Below are positions 17,339 through 26,090 of a DNA stretch of 64,000 nt, in pieces; position 1 is the first letter of the stretch; each line of letters starts with the position of its first letter. This stretch comes from Pseudomonas sp. MYb60 (GTDB lineage: Bacteria > Pseudomonadota > Gammaproteobacteria > Pseudomonadales > Pseudomonadaceae), in contig NZ_PCOZ01000006.1 of assembly GCF_002979555.1 (NCBI RefSeq), positions 248,001-312,000 of the forward strand. The letters are read 5' to 3'. The notes under the pieces are model-generated. The model had not been told where the DNA came from. It did no database searches and saw only the letters and a program-made list of their open reading frames with translations. The translations under genes and the position numbers were made by a program.

Positions 17339-18730
17339 TCAATTGAGGACGCCAGCGCCTGCTTTTTGCGCCTTGCGACGACTCGACACCATCAGCCCCG
17401 CCGCCACCACCAGCAAGCTCAACACGCCGGTCGCGATGATCTCGACGCGATGCGCCTCCTGGAACAGCATGATGGTCAACGTACCGACGATGAACACCAT
17501 CACCGCATAGGTCAGGCCCGGGAACAGCCACATCTTGAAGACGATCTTCTCGCCCGCCGCCGTGCGCTTCTGGCGCATGCGCAGTTGCGACACCGCAATC
17601 ACCAGATACACCAGCAACGCGATGGCACCAGAGCTGGCCAGCAGGAATTCGAACACTGCCGCCGGTGCCACATAGTTGGCGAACACCGCCAGGAACGCAG
17701 CGCCTGTGGACAACATCACCGCCCAGTAAGGCGTGCCGCTCTTGTTGGTGCGCTTGGCCACGGCCGGTGCATCACCGCGACGGCCCAGGGAGAACAGCAT
17801 GCGCGAAGCAGTGTACAGCGCCGAGTTCAGGCAACTGGTCACGGCAACCAACACCACAAGGTCCACGATCAACTTGGCGTTCGGGATGCCCATGCGCTCC
17901 AGCACGGTCTGGTAGGAACCTACCGCAGCCAGTGTCGGATCATTCCATGGCACCAGGGAGACGACGATGAAGATCGACAGCAGGTAGAACAGGCCGATCC
18001 GCCAGATCACCGAGTTGGTGGCCTTGGTGATCTGCTGGCCCGGGTTCTTCGATTCGGCCGCCGCGATCGTGACGATCTCGGTACCCATGAACGAGAACAT
18101 GGTGGTCAGGATCGCAGCCAATACTGCGCCCATGCCGTTGGGCATGAAGCCCTGGGTGTCGAACAGATGGGAAACGCCGCTGACCTGGCTGGTCGGCAGG
18201 AAGCCAAAGATCGCTGCCAGACCGAGGATCACGAAGCCCACGATGGCCACGACCTTGATCAACGCAAACCAGAACTCGAACTCGCCGTAGTTCTTCACAC
18301 TGAACAGGTTGGTCGCCGTCAGCAACAAGGTGATGACCAGCGTGAACGCCCAAATGGCGATATCCGGGAACCACGCATGCAGGATGGTCGCGGCGGCGTT
18401 GGCTTCAAGCGGAATCACCAGGACCCAGAACCACCAGTACAGCCAGCCAATGGTGAAACCGGCCCAGTGGCCAATCGCCCGATCGGCGTACGTCGAGAAC
18501 GAACCTGTGTCCGGCGACGCCACAGCCATCTCGGCCAGCATGCGCATCACCAATACCACCAGCGTGCCCGCAGCGGCATACGCCAGCAGTACGGCAGGCC
18601 CGGCGGCAGCAATCGCGTGGCCGGAGCCGACAAACAAACCGGCGCCGATAACGCCGGCAATCGAGAGCATGGTGACGTGACGCGGTTTGAGCCCCTGTTC
18701 GAGGTCATTGGAGCTTTGCGTACTACTCAT
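17339..18730 (-). CDS. Amino acid permease, APC superfamily, GabP-like
   Basis: A 463-residue, about 12-span permease. It opens with QGLKPRHVTMLSIAGVIGAGLFVGSGHAI, the substrate/sodium-site helix-1 block of the AAT/GABA permease group, followed by GPAVLLAYAAAGTLVVLVMRMLAEMA. The NSVIWRIGLFYLLSIFIVVSLVPWNDP block also fits GabP. The substrate is likely a neutral or gamma-amino acid; GABA is the best guess. The longest frame begins 55 codons upstream, but ATG 18730 has AAGGTG 7 nt before it and is where family homology begins. It has no gabDT neighbours. Confidence 0.88.
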   Translation of the reverse strand: MSSTQSSNDLEQGLKPRHVTMLSIAGVIGAGLFVGSGHAIAAAGPAVLLAYAAAGTLVVLVMRMLAEMAVASPDTGSFSTYADRAIGHWAGFTIGWLYWWFWVLVIPLEANAAATILHAWFPDIAIWAFTLVITLLLTATNLFSVKNYGEFEFWFALIKVVAIVGFVILGLAAIFGFLPTSQVSGVSHLFDTQGFMPNGMGAVLAAILTTMFSFMGTEIVTIAAAESKNPGQQITKATNSVIWRIGLFYLLSIFIVVSLVPWNDPTLAAVGSYQTVLERMGIPNAKLIVDLVVLVAVTSCLNSALYTASRMLFSLGRRGDAPAVAKRTNKSGTPYWAVMLSTGAAFLAVFANYVAPAAVFEFLLASSGAIALLVYLVIAVSQLRMRQKRTAAGEKIVFKMWLFPGLTYAVMVFIVGTLTIMLFQEAHRVEIIATGVLSLLVVAAGLMVSSRRKAQKAGAGVLN

Positions 18731-19285
18731 TGACACACCTTTGCGAGGAATTGCGAAAACGGTCCGCCCTGCCTGAGCACTTTCTCGTGAAAAGAAACAA
18801 ACAGGTCGTTCTTTATTTTTTACGCAAGATTTGCGCCAAAATATTACAGAGCCGCCGTTGACGCGGCCTGCAGCACTCTCGGACAGACGCTGCAAGTCAT
18901 TGAGATTAATGGCATTCCGCTATAGCGTTACCGAGCGACTCACTTCCAGCGCACATTTGCGCACCATAAACACACACAAAAAGTAAGTGACGCCCCATAA
19001 AAGGGCTGATAGGCACCGTTTGCCCGGTTAACCCTTCCAACCCCCGGCCAAAGCTGGCAACATCGCGCCCTTTTTCACGCGAAGCCTGCGGTTTTCCGGG
19101 TTCAAACGGTTGTTCGGTTGTTGATGGCGCGACACGCTGCTGTACCGATGCGACACCCCGCCGCACGCCACCGGAATACCGTCCGCGCCGCTGTTGGCTG
19201 GTAAACAGACGCTATGCTAGCTTGGCGCCTCGCCAGGAAGGCGGCCCAACAGCGCAGATCGCAACGAACACAATGAGGACCCCCC
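18731..19285. other. Long intergenic region between divergent permease and ABC operon
   Basis: This 555-nt gap must hold both divergent promoters. On the plus side TATGCT (19214-19219) is a plausible -10 for the ABC operon, 67 nt before its ATG. The short minus-strand frame at 18906-19166 has no recognisable features and I do not accept it as a gene. A/T-rich tracts at about 18808-18845 may be the permease promoter region. No repeat or RNA gene is evident. Confidence 0.5.
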
Positions 19286-20059
19286 ATGGCCGAGGCCCCG
19301 CCCGCGCTAGAAATCCGCAACTTGCATAAACGCTATGGTGAGCTGGAGGTACTCAAGGGTATCTCGCTGACCGCACGCGACGGCGATGTGATCTCGATCC
19401 TGGGTTCCTCCGGTTCCGGCAAGTCCACGTTCCTGCGCTGCATCAACCTGCTGGAAAACCCGCACCAGGGCCAGATCCTGGTGGCCGGCGAAGAGCTCAA
19501 GCTCAAGGCCGCCAAGAATGGCGAGCTGATGGCCGCCGACGGCAAGCAGATCAACCGCCTGCGCAGCGAAATCGGTTTTGTGTTTCAAAACTTTAACCTG
19601 TGGCCGCACATGAGCATCCTCGACAACATCATCGAGGCCCCTCGCCGCGTGCTCGGCCAGAGCAAGGCCGAAGCCATCGAAGTGGCCGAAGCCCTGCTGG
19701 CCAAGGTCGGTATCGCCGACAAGCGCCACGCCTACCCTGCGCAGTTGTCCGGCGGCCAGCAACAACGGGCCGCCATCGCGCGCACCCTGGCCATGCAGCC
19801 CAAGGTCATTCTGTTCGATGAGCCGACATCGGCCCTTGACCCGGAAATGGTCCAGGAAGTACTTAATGTGATCCGCGCACTGGCCGAAGAAGGCCGCACC
19901 ATGCTGCTGGTCACCCATGAGATGGGCTTTGCCCGCCAAGTGTCCAGCGAAGTGGTGTTCCTGCACCAGGGCCTGGTCGAAGAGCAAGGATCGCCACAGC
20001 AGGTGTTTGAAAACCCGCTTTCGGCGCGCTGCAAACAATTCATGTCCAGCAACCGCTAA
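19286..20059 (+). CDS. ABC transporter ATP-binding protein, HisP/AotP type
   Basis: A 257-residue nucleotide-binding subunit of a polar amino-acid importer. Walker A is GSSGSGKST (about residues 37-45), the signature is LSGGQQQRAAIART, and Walker B is VILFDEPTSALDPE. The insertion around 65-90 (ELKLKAAKNGELMAADGKQI) is typical of HisP-class ATPases for basic amino acids. It is the first of four genes in the order ATPase, binding protein, permease, permease. GAGGA lies 9 nt before the ATG. Confidence 0.95.
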   Translation: MAEAPPALEIRNLHKRYGELEVLKGISLTARDGDVISILGSSGSGKSTFLRCINLLENPHQGQILVAGEELKLKAAKNGELMAADGKQINRLRSEIGFVFQNFNLWPHMSILDNIIEAPRRVLGQSKAEAIEVAEALLAKVGIADKRHAYPAQLSGGQQQRAAIARTLAMQPKVILFDEPTSALDPEMVQEVLNVIRALAEEGRTMLLVTHEMGFARQVSSEVVFLHQGLVEEQGSPQQVFENPLSARCKQFMSSNR

Positions 20060-20072
20060 CGGAGCAACATGC

Positions 20073-20825
20073 ATGCAGAACTATAAGAAGTTCCTTCTGG
20101 CCGCGGCCGTCTCGATGGCGTTCAGCGCCACGGCCATGGCAGAAACATTGAAGATGGGGATCGAGGCGGCCTACCCGCCGTTCAACAATAAAGATGCCAG
20201 CGGCAACGTCGTCGGCTTCGACAAAGACATCGGCGACGCCCTGTGCGCCAAGATGAAAGTCGAGAAGTGCGAAGTGTATGTGTCCGACTGGGACGGCATC
20301 ATCCCGGCCCTGAACGCCAAGAAGTTCGACTTCCTGGTGTCGTCGCTGTCCATCACCGATGAGCGCAAGCAGGCCGTCGACTTCACCGACCCGTACTACT
20401 CCAACAAGCTGCAGTTCATCGCGCCGAAAGCCACCGCGGACTTCAAGACCGACGCTGGCTACCTCAAGGGCAAGATCATCGGCGCACAACGCGCGACCCT
20501 GGCCGGCACCTACCTGGAAGACAAGCTGCCTGACACCGAGGCCAAGCTGTACGACACCCAGGAAAACGCCTACCTCGACCTGACGTCCGGCCGCCTCGAC
20601 GGCATCCTGGCCGACAAGTACGTGCAGTACGAGTGGCTCAAGAGCAAAGACGGTTCGGCCTACGAGTTCAAAGGCGACCCGGTGGTGGAAAGCGACAAGA
20701 TCGGTATCGCCGTACGCAAGGGCGACCCACTGCGCGATCGCCTGAACAAAGCCCTGGCAGAGATCAAGGCAGACGGCACCTACAAGAAGATCAACGACAA
20801 GTACTTCCCGTTCAGCATCGAATGA
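20073..20825 (+). CDS. Periplasmic binding protein, lysine/arginine/ornithine/histidine type
   Basis: A 250-residue binding protein with a signal peptide (MQNYKKFLLAAAVSMAFSATAMA). It contains the family-3 signature GFDKDIGDALCAKMKVEKCEVY, which includes the cysteine pair that forms the disulfide in HisJ/ArgT-like proteins, followed by DFLVSSLSITDERKQAVDFTDPYY. Ligand is inferred as arginine, ornithine or another basic amino acid from the LAO-like motifs. ATG 20073 is chosen because GGAG lies 8 nt upstream and the signal peptide begins there. The gene is followed by a hairpin terminator. Confidence 0.93.
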   Translation: MQNYKKFLLAAAVSMAFSATAMAETLKMGIEAAYPPFNNKDASGNVVGFDKDIGDALCAKMKVEKCEVYVSDWDGIIPALNAKKFDFLVSSLSITDERKQAVDFTDPYYSNKLQFIAPKATADFKTDAGYLKGKIIGAQRATLAGTYLEDKLPDTEAKLYDTQENAYLDLTSGRLDGILADKYVQYEWLKSKDGSAYEFKGDPVVESDKIGIAVRKGDPLRDRLNKALAEIKADGTYKKINDKYFPFSIE

Positions 20826-20839
20826 TCTGAACGGCATGC

Positions 20840-20871
20840 CCGGCGCGCCCTCTCGGGGCGCGCCGGCTTTT
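20840..20871 (+). terminator. Intra-operon hairpin between binding protein and permease genes
   Basis: CCGGCGCGCCC (20840-20850) pairs perfectly with GGGCGCGCCGG (20856-20866) over a five-base loop. A short CTTTTAG tail follows. It is positioned 15 nt after the binding-protein stop. The weak U-tract suggests partial termination and 3'-end stabilisation, giving more binding protein than permease. Confidence 0.7.
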
Positions 20872-20900
20872 AGCATTGCCTGCCGCGATATGAAAACACC

Positions 20901-21593
20901 ATGAATTTCGATCTCTACGGATTCGTGCCGGCGCTCGCCGCCGGCGCGCTGATGACCGTCAAACTGGCGCTCTCGGCCCTGTGCCTGGGGCTGGTCCTCG
21001 GCCTGGCCGGTGCCCTGGCCAAGACGTCCCCGTACAAGCCGCTGCAATGGGTGGGCGGGACTTACTCCACCATCGTTCGCGGCGTGCCGGAACTGCTGTG
21101 GGTGCTGCTGATTTATTTCGGCACCATCAATGGCATGCGCGAACTGGGCGAACTGTTCGACATCCCCGACCTTTCCCTCAGCGCCTTCGCTGCGGGCGTG
21201 ATTGCGCTGGGCCTGTGTTTCGGCGCCTACGCCACGGAAGTGCTGCGTGGCGCGATCATCTCGATCCCCAAGGGCCATCGCGAAGCGGGCGTGGCGCTGG
21301 GCCTGTCTAAGTTTCGTATCTTCACTCGGCTGATCATGCCGCAGATGTGGCGCATCGCCCTGCCGGGCCTGGGCAACCTGTTCCTGATCCTGATGAAAGA
21401 CACCGCGCTGGTCACGGTCATCGGCCTGGAAGAAATCATGCGCCACGCGCAGATCGCCGTGACGGTCACACGCCAGCCCTTCACCTTCTACCTCGTTGCC
21501 GCGTTCATTTACCTGTGCCTGACGTCGCTGTCGATGGTGGGCATGCACTACCTTGAAAAACGCGCCGCCCGCGGCTTCGTGAGGACGACGTAA
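20901..21593 (+). CDS. Amino-acid ABC transporter permease, HisQ type
   Basis: A 230-residue inner-membrane subunit with about five spans. The family block TIVRGVPELLWVLLIYFG and the EAA loop (EAGVALGLSKFRIFTRLIMPQMWRIALPGLGN, residues ~130-160) that docks on the ATPase are both present. Together with the next gene it forms a heterodimeric membrane channel for the basic amino-acid system. The stop overlaps the next start by one base (TAATG at 21591-21595). Confidence 0.95.
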   Translation: MNFDLYGFVPALAAGALMTVKLALSALCLGLVLGLAGALAKTSPYKPLQWVGGTYSTIVRGVPELLWVLLIYFGTINGMRELGELFDIPDLSLSAFAAGVIALGLCFGAYATEVLRGAIISIPKGHREAGVALGLSKFRIFTRLIMPQMWRIALPGLGNLFLILMKDTALVTVIGLEEIMRHAQIAVTVTRQPFTFYLVAAFIYLCLTSLSMVGMHYLEKRAARGFVRTT

Positions 21594-22282
21594 TGGAATG
21601 GGAAGTCATCATCAAATGGCTGCCGAAGTTTTTTCAGGGCGCCATTCTCACCCTGGAACTGGTCGGCATCGCGGTCGTCCTCGGCCTGCTCCTGGCGATC
21701 CCGCTGGGCATCGCCCGCGCGTCCAAGCGCTGGTATGTGCGCTCGCTGCCCTACGCCTACATCTTCTTCTTTCGCGGGACGCCGCTGCTGGTGCAGTTGT
21801 TCCTGGTCTACTACGGCCTGGCCCAATTCGACGCGGTGCGCTCCAGCTTCCTGTGGAAGTACCTGCGTGACCCGTTCTTCTGCGCCACCGCCACCATGAC
21901 GCTGCACACCGCGGCCTACATCGCCGAGATCCTGCGCGGTGCCATCCAGGCCATCCCGCCCGGTGAGATCGAAGCGGCGCGGGCACTGGGCATGTCCAGG
22001 CCCAAGACGCTGTTCTATATCATCCTGCCGCGCGCTGCCCGTATCGGCCTGCCGGCCTACAGCAACGAAGTCATCCTGATGCTCAAGGCCAGCTCCCTGG
22101 CGAGCACCGTGACCCTGTTGGAGCTGACCGGCATGGCGCGCACGATCATTGCGCGCAACTACCTGACCGTGGAAATGTTCTTCACCGCCGGGGTGTTCTA
22201 CCTGCTGATTTCCTACCTGTTGGTGAGCGCTTTCAAACTGCTGGAACGCTGGCTGCGCGTCGATGCCTGCCAGGGACGTTGA
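21593..22282 (+). CDS. Amino-acid ABC transporter permease, HisM type
   Basis: A 229-residue second permease with about five spans. It has YIFFFRGTPLLVQLFLVYYGL near the N-terminus and an EAA loop EIEAARALGMSRPKTLFYIILPRAARIGLPAYSN. It pairs with the HisQ-type subunit. It is coupled to the upstream permease by TAATG, and its last 20 nt overlap the start of the methyltransferase gene. Confidence 0.95.
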   Translation: MEWEVIIKWLPKFFQGAILTLELVGIAVVLGLLLAIPLGIARASKRWYVRSLPYAYIFFFRGTPLLVQLFLVYYGLAQFDAVRSSFLWKYLRDPFFCATATMTLHTAAYIAEILRGAIQAIPPGEIEAARALGMSRPKTLFYIILPRAARIGLPAYSNEVILMLKASSLASTVTLLELTGMARTIIARNYLTVEMFFTAGVFYLLISYLLVSAFKLLERWLRVDACQGR

Positions 22283-23450
22283 AGCCCGCTTCCAGGCGCT
22301 GGATCGGTTTCTGATCGAACGCCAGGGGCTGTGGCGACCACGGCCCTTCACCCAGCGCCAGTTAGCCTGGGAACACCCATATCCCGAACTCGCCCAATGG
22401 CTGCGCCAGCGCTCGCTGGCCGACGCCGAAGCCAGTCACAACGACCCCCACGACCTGCCGGCACCCGCGCCTTATCCACAGCTCGCCGCGCAGGCACGTC
22501 AGCTCAGCGTTGTGGATAAGTTACCGAGCCATCCCCTGCCACCTGCGCGCCATCGTTTGAACGTCGATGTGCCCGGTCGCAAGTGGCAGCAGATCGAAGC
22601 GTTCGGTGCGGCCCTGCAATTTGCGCAAACGCCCAGGCATTGGCTGGACTGGTGCGCCGGCAAAGGCCACCTCGGTCGGCGCCTGCTGCAAGACGGGCAA
22701 CACCTCACCTGCCTGGAACATGACCCGGCACTGATCGCCTCCGGCCAGGCGTTGAGCGAACACCATGGCCTGCCCGTCACCCATCGCCTGCAGGATGTGA
22801 TGGGCGAAGTGGCGATCAGCCCCGACCACACGCCTGTCGCACTGCACGCGTGCGGCGACCTGCACGTCAGACTGCTGCAACTGGCCAGCGCCGCCGGATG
22901 CAAACAACTGGCCGTGGCGCCCTGCTGCTACAACCGCATCAACGCCGAGGCTTATCACGCCGTGTCCAGCGCGGGTCGGGCGTCCAGCCTGCGGTTGTCT
23001 GTGGATGACCTCGGCCTGCCATTGAGTGAAACCGTCACCGCCGGCAAACGGGTGCGCTGGCAGCGGGACCGGTCCATGGCGCGCCGCCTGGGCTTCGATC
23101 ACCTGCAACGCCAGCTTCGCGGCTGCGACGAGTACCTGCCCACTCCGTCCCTGCCGGCCAGTTGGCTGGACAAACCCTTTGCCGACTACTGCCGGGAACT
23201 GGCCAACCTCAAGGGGTTATCCACAGGTGATCAGGATTGGGCGGCGCTGGAAGCCTACGGATGGCAGCGACTGGCCGAGGTGAGAAACCTGGAATTGGTC
23301 CGTGGTCTGTTTCGGCGCCCGCTGGAGCTGTGGCTGGTACTGGATCGGGCACTGTTTCTGACTGAAAGCGGCTATCGCGTGGACGTTGGCAGCTTCTGCG
23401 AACCGGCACTGACGCCACGCAACCTGATGGTGCTTGCCGAGCGCGATTAA
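22263..23450 (+). CDS. SAM-dependent methyltransferase (Methyltransf_32-like)
   Basis: A 395-residue soluble protein. Motif I reads WLDWCAGKGHLGRRLL (residues 127-141), with an acidic ribose contact in CLEHDP. LHACGDL (194-200) and APCCYN (219-224) follow; these two blocks are characteristic of the Methyltransf_32 group, which includes GSTCD-like and some RNA methyltransferase relatives. Substrate is unknown. The start lies inside the HisM-type permease gene (20-nt overlap), so it is translationally coupled to the transporter even though no functional link is obvious. No strong Shine-Dalgarno is seen, consistent with reinitiation. Confidence 0.82.
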   Translation: MPARDVEARFQALDRFLIERQGLWRPRPFTQRQLAWEHPYPELAQWLRQRSLADAEASHNDPHDLPAPAPYPQLAAQARQLSVVDKLPSHPLPPARHRLNVDVPGRKWQQIEAFGAALQFAQTPRHWLDWCAGKGHLGRRLLQDGQHLTCLEHDPALIASGQALSEHHGLPVTHRLQDVMGEVAISPDHTPVALHACGDLHVRLLQLASAAGCKQLAVAPCCYNRINAEAYHAVSSAGRASSLRLSVDDLGLPLSETVTAGKRVRWQRDRSMARRLGFDHLQRQLRGCDEYLPTPSLPASWLDKPFADYCRELANLKGLSTGDQDWAALEAYGWQRLAEVRNLELVRGLFRRPLELWLVLDRALFLTESGYRVDVGSFCEPALTPRNLMVLAERD

Positions 23451-23690
23451 AGGGCAGGGTCGTCGCGGCAAAACCTGTGGATAACTCTGTTGATGAAATT
23501 TTTACCAAGCGTGCTGCTGTCTGTGAGACGGCTGCAAAGCAGTACTGTTCATTTTTTACACACTGGATAAAACGCACGTAAAACAGGCAGTTGCGCGGTG
23601 ATGAGAACCGCGCCACAAAATGACCGACCGGTGACAGCCTTGACCAATCAATTGTGCATAAGCATCAGGCGTTAAACGTATAAACGCGGT

Positions 23691-24623
23691 TTAGACGGCT
23701 TTTTTCGGCGCCTTGAGCAATCGGCAAAGGTCGTCGATATCGTCTGCCGCCAGGCTCATCCCATGGCTGTCCAGAGGGTCAGTGCCAAATGCCAAGGCCT
23801 CGCTGATGGCCATGTCGCGATGCACTTCCAACGGGGCATGCCCCAGACGCTGCTTGAACGCCTCGACCATGTCCAGGCTGAAGGCATTGCCCTCGTCCAG
23901 CTTGTTGATCACAAAATGCACACGCGGCGCGCGCTCACCGTGGCGATACGGTGCGAGTGCTGCCTCCATCTGGTCCAGGGTGCCCAAAGACGCCCCATCG
24001 GCCTGGGCAACCACCAGCACCACGTCAGCCACGCTCAGGGCTTGATGGAAGTAGATGTTATTGCCGGCGGGAGTATCGATGATCACCGTTTGGCGCGCGC
24101 TCAGGTCCAACGCCGAGAGATGCTGGGCAAGCCAGCGCGGCTCACGCTTGAGCCAGCGCTGCAGGTTTTCCTGCTGTTGCAGCGTCGTGGTGCCAAACGT
24201 CAGCACCTGGGACCCGGCGAAACCGGCCTGCCGGACCTGCTGCCATGGCGCGTTCAGCAAGCTCGCGGTGCCGATGCCCGAAGCCTGGGAATCCACCCCG
24301 AAGTGTTGGCGCAATGCATTTTGAGGGTCCAGATCCAAAGCCAGCACCGACTCACCCTGACGCTGCAAACCACTGCTCAACGCCGTCACCAGCGTGCTGC
24401 GGCCAACACCGCCGTTGAACGAAACCAGCGCCACGACTTTCGGCCGCAAGACTGCGGCGTCCAGCGGCGGGTTGTGCTCATTGGCACTGGCCGCATACAC
24501 GGGAAACGGCGTGCCGTCATCCACCGGAACACTGCCGAAAAAGTGCAGCCTCGCCGCCAACCCCTGAGGGTCGCGGCTGACGCTCTTGCCGAACAGCATT
24601 AAAAGATCATCAGTAAGGCTCAT
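23691..24623 (-). CDS. BcsQ/YhjQ-like MinD-superfamily ATPase, isolated
   Basis: A 310-residue P-loop protein of the ParA/MinD superfamily. The deviant Walker A is VSFNGGVGRSTLVTAL (69-77): the signature Lys is Asn70 and the second Lys is Arg75. The same loss of lysines is a feature of E. coli BcsQ (RGGVGTTS). LALDLDPQNALRQHFGVD matches the BcsQ LVIDACPDNLLRLSF-type segment, and IIDTPAGNN is the switch II region. BcsQ/WssJ proteins position cellulose synthase at the pole, but no bcsA/bcsB/bcsC genes lie in the window. It may be an orphan or relic of a cellulose cluster. Confidence 0.75.
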   Translation of the reverse strand: MSLTDDLLMLFGKSVSRDPQGLAARLHFFGSVPVDDGTPFPVYAASANEHNPPLDAAVLRPKVVALVSFNGGVGRSTLVTALSSGLQRQGESVLALDLDPQNALRQHFGVDSQASGIGTASLLNAPWQQVRQAGFAGSQVLTFGTTTLQQQENLQRWLKREPRWLAQHLSALDLSARQTVIIDTPAGNNIYFHQALSVADVVLVVAQADGASLGTLDQMEAALAPYRHGERAPRVHFVINKLDEGNAFSLDMVEAFKQRLGHAPLEVHRDMAISEALAFGTDPLDSHGMSLAADDIDDLCRLLKAPKKAV

Positions 24624-24975
24624 TGCCCAAGCTCCCGAACGACGCGGCTTTTAAAGACGTGAAGTGTCGGCAGGAGAGAAATTGCCGAAGTCTTTTCGTC
24701 GCCGTCTGTGTGGTGGCATTTTGTTACAGCCTAGGCAAAGTGTCATTATTTTGATGGTTAAGTTGGTTGTTTTTTAGACAAGCGGCAAATCGTCAAATTA
24801 ATGACCCTGCACCGGTGGGCTATAGGGATTGTTAATCGATTCGTTGTGGGAAAGCGCGGCGCAGGTTGTGGGTTTGACAGGCTGCCGGAGGGGGCAAGGG
24901 AGGACTATTTTTGGGTAAAAGCGGGAGGGATGCGAGAAATCTGGCTGGGTTGTAAAAATAGTCAGAATTCAGGGG
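24624..24975. other. A/T-rich spacer upstream of tRNA-Thr
   Basis: This 352-nt stretch is visibly lower in GC than its surroundings (for example TTATTTTGATGGTTAAGTTGG near 24746). It must hold the BcsQ-like gene promoter on the minus strand. I see no gene, RNA or repeat in it. The low GC suggests acquired or eroded DNA. Confidence 0.4.
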
Positions 24976-25003
24976 TTTACAGACGCTCGCCAATCGCTAT
25001 AAT
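24976..25003 (+). promoter_or_regulatory. Sigma-70 promoter of tRNA-Thr
   Basis: A perfect -10 TATAAT at 24998-25003 lies 14 nt before the mature tRNA. TTTACA at 24976-24981 is the -35, with a 16-nt spacer. A GTCGCCC discriminator follows the -10. Confidence 0.75.
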
Positions 25004-25017
25004 CGTCGCCCTAACAC

Positions 25018-25093
<76 letters not shown>

Positions 25094-25100
25094 TATCTCG

Positions 25101-25124
25101 AAGCCCCGCAATGCGGGGCTTTGT
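25101..25124 (+). terminator. Rho-independent terminator of tRNA-Thr
   Basis: AGCCCCGC (25102-25109) pairs with GCGGGGCT (25113-25120) over a short loop, followed by TTTG. It ends the tRNA transcript right after the mature 3' end. Confidence 0.8.
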
Positions 25125-25238
25125 GGTTTCTGGGGTTTGGGAAACTTCAAAAACTCGCACTGCGTTTTCGGCAAGAATGCCCAAAAAGTGTCCACACTTG
25201 AAAACCAGGGCTGCTTGCCTCAACCCCCGCTTCGTCCT

Positions 25239-25625
25239 CTACGACGCCTCACTCAGCTCGACACCAGTCTTACAACCCGCACCAGCCAAATCTGCCGGTT
25301 CACGAAAGTGATCAGCATTGACGGTCTCCGAAGCGCGATCCGACTCTCCCCGCTTCGCCATCCTGCCAGACTGCACCACAGTCAACGGATTCAACGTAAC
25401 CACCTCTGCCAAATGCCCAGGACTGAAATGCGCATACTTCATCGTCATCGCCAGCGATGCATGCCCCAAGACCCGCTGAAGCGTGATGATGTCCCCGCCA
25501 TTCATCATGTAATGACTGGCGAACGTATGCCGCAGCACATGCGTTAGCTGCCCCACCGGCAGATCCAACTTCACAGCCTCCACAGCCTCGCCAAACTTTT
25601 TGTAGCAATCACCAAACGGTAACGG
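25239..25625 (-). pseudogene. Tyrosine recombinase (phage integrase), C-terminal fragment
   Basis: Only the last third of a tyrosine integrase remains. QLTHVLRHTFASHYMMNGG carries the H-x-x-R motif, LGHASLAMT the third basic site, and KYAHF the nucleophilic Tyr. Similarity begins around CYKKFGEA (about 25610) and there is an in-frame TGA at 25626-25628; the N-terminal DNA-binding domain and first catalytic Arg are missing. Its 3' end faces tRNA-Thr, the usual position for an integrase next to its attachment site. The break coincides with the end of the truncated ORF at 25609-25794, so a deletion fused the two. It is certainly inactive as a recombinase. Confidence 0.85.
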
Positions 25626-25794
25626 TCACAGCATGGGGACTGTTGTTTTTTAGGTCCAGATACAGACCCGCTCCATCGTTGCCTAAGTAAAGGCTCATCG
25701 AGTTTCGTGTCTGTGCCCATGCCCAATAGGAAAGACCGAATACAACGGCCGAGATTACGCACGAAGTGATCGAAGCCCAATCTGTAATGCCCAT
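25609..25794 (-). CDS. Small membrane protein, probably C-terminally truncated
   Basis: A 61-residue frame beginning at ATG 25794. Residues ~8-27 form one membrane helix (SITSCVISAVVFGLSYWAWA). The remainder, MSLYLGNDGAGLYLDLKNNSPHAVTVTVW, looks like the first strands of a beta-rich domain that stops abruptly at TGA. The stop lies within a few bases of where integrase similarity begins, which suggests that the original gene was longer and was cut by the same deletion. Function unknown. Confidence 0.5.
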   Translation of the reverse strand: MGITDWASITSCVISAVVFGLSYWAWAQTRNSMSLYLGNDGAGLYLDLKNNSPHAVTVTVW

Positions 25795-26062
25795 GAATCA
25801 ACCTTATCGAAGCAGTCCAATCGCGGTTCGTAACACGATCTCACGATTTCCCGCCGTTCGTCTTGGAGGCGTACATTGAGTAAAAATGCGCGTAGCGACA
25901 TGCTACCGCGTCTCCGGTTCTTTTTTGTTTGCGGCTATTCGATGGTCGGCTGCGATCAAGCTTAGCAATAGCTAAGCAGTTGACATCGACGGCAACGATG
26001 TCCATCATTAATCCACTACTCAGCCCCGTACGCAGTGATTCAGTTCTCTGGCCGTTGGGGTG

Positions 26063-26090
26063 AAAAAACCGGCCCTTGTGCCGGTTTTTT
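26063..26090. terminator. Strong bidirectional terminator hairpin
   Basis: AAAAAACCGG (26063-26072) and CCGGTTTTTT (26081-26090) are perfect 10-bp arms with an eight-base loop, so a T-run follows the GC stem on either strand. No plus-strand gene ends before it. It lies in the 5' flank of the NYN gene and is a main reason for placing that gene's start downstream of it. Upstream, 25795-26062 holds a CTTAGCAATAGCTAAG hairpin (25961-25976) and a TTGACA at 25980. Confidence 0.8.

Noticed and set aside
18906..19166. 86-residue minus-strand frame in the permease/ABC intergenic region
   Set aside because: No domain, poor start context, and located in the expected promoter region.
25571..25801. 76-residue minus-strand frame overlapping the small membrane ORF
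   Set aside because: Overlaps the frame at 25609-25794, which has a clean membrane helix; this alternative is basic and lacks any feature.
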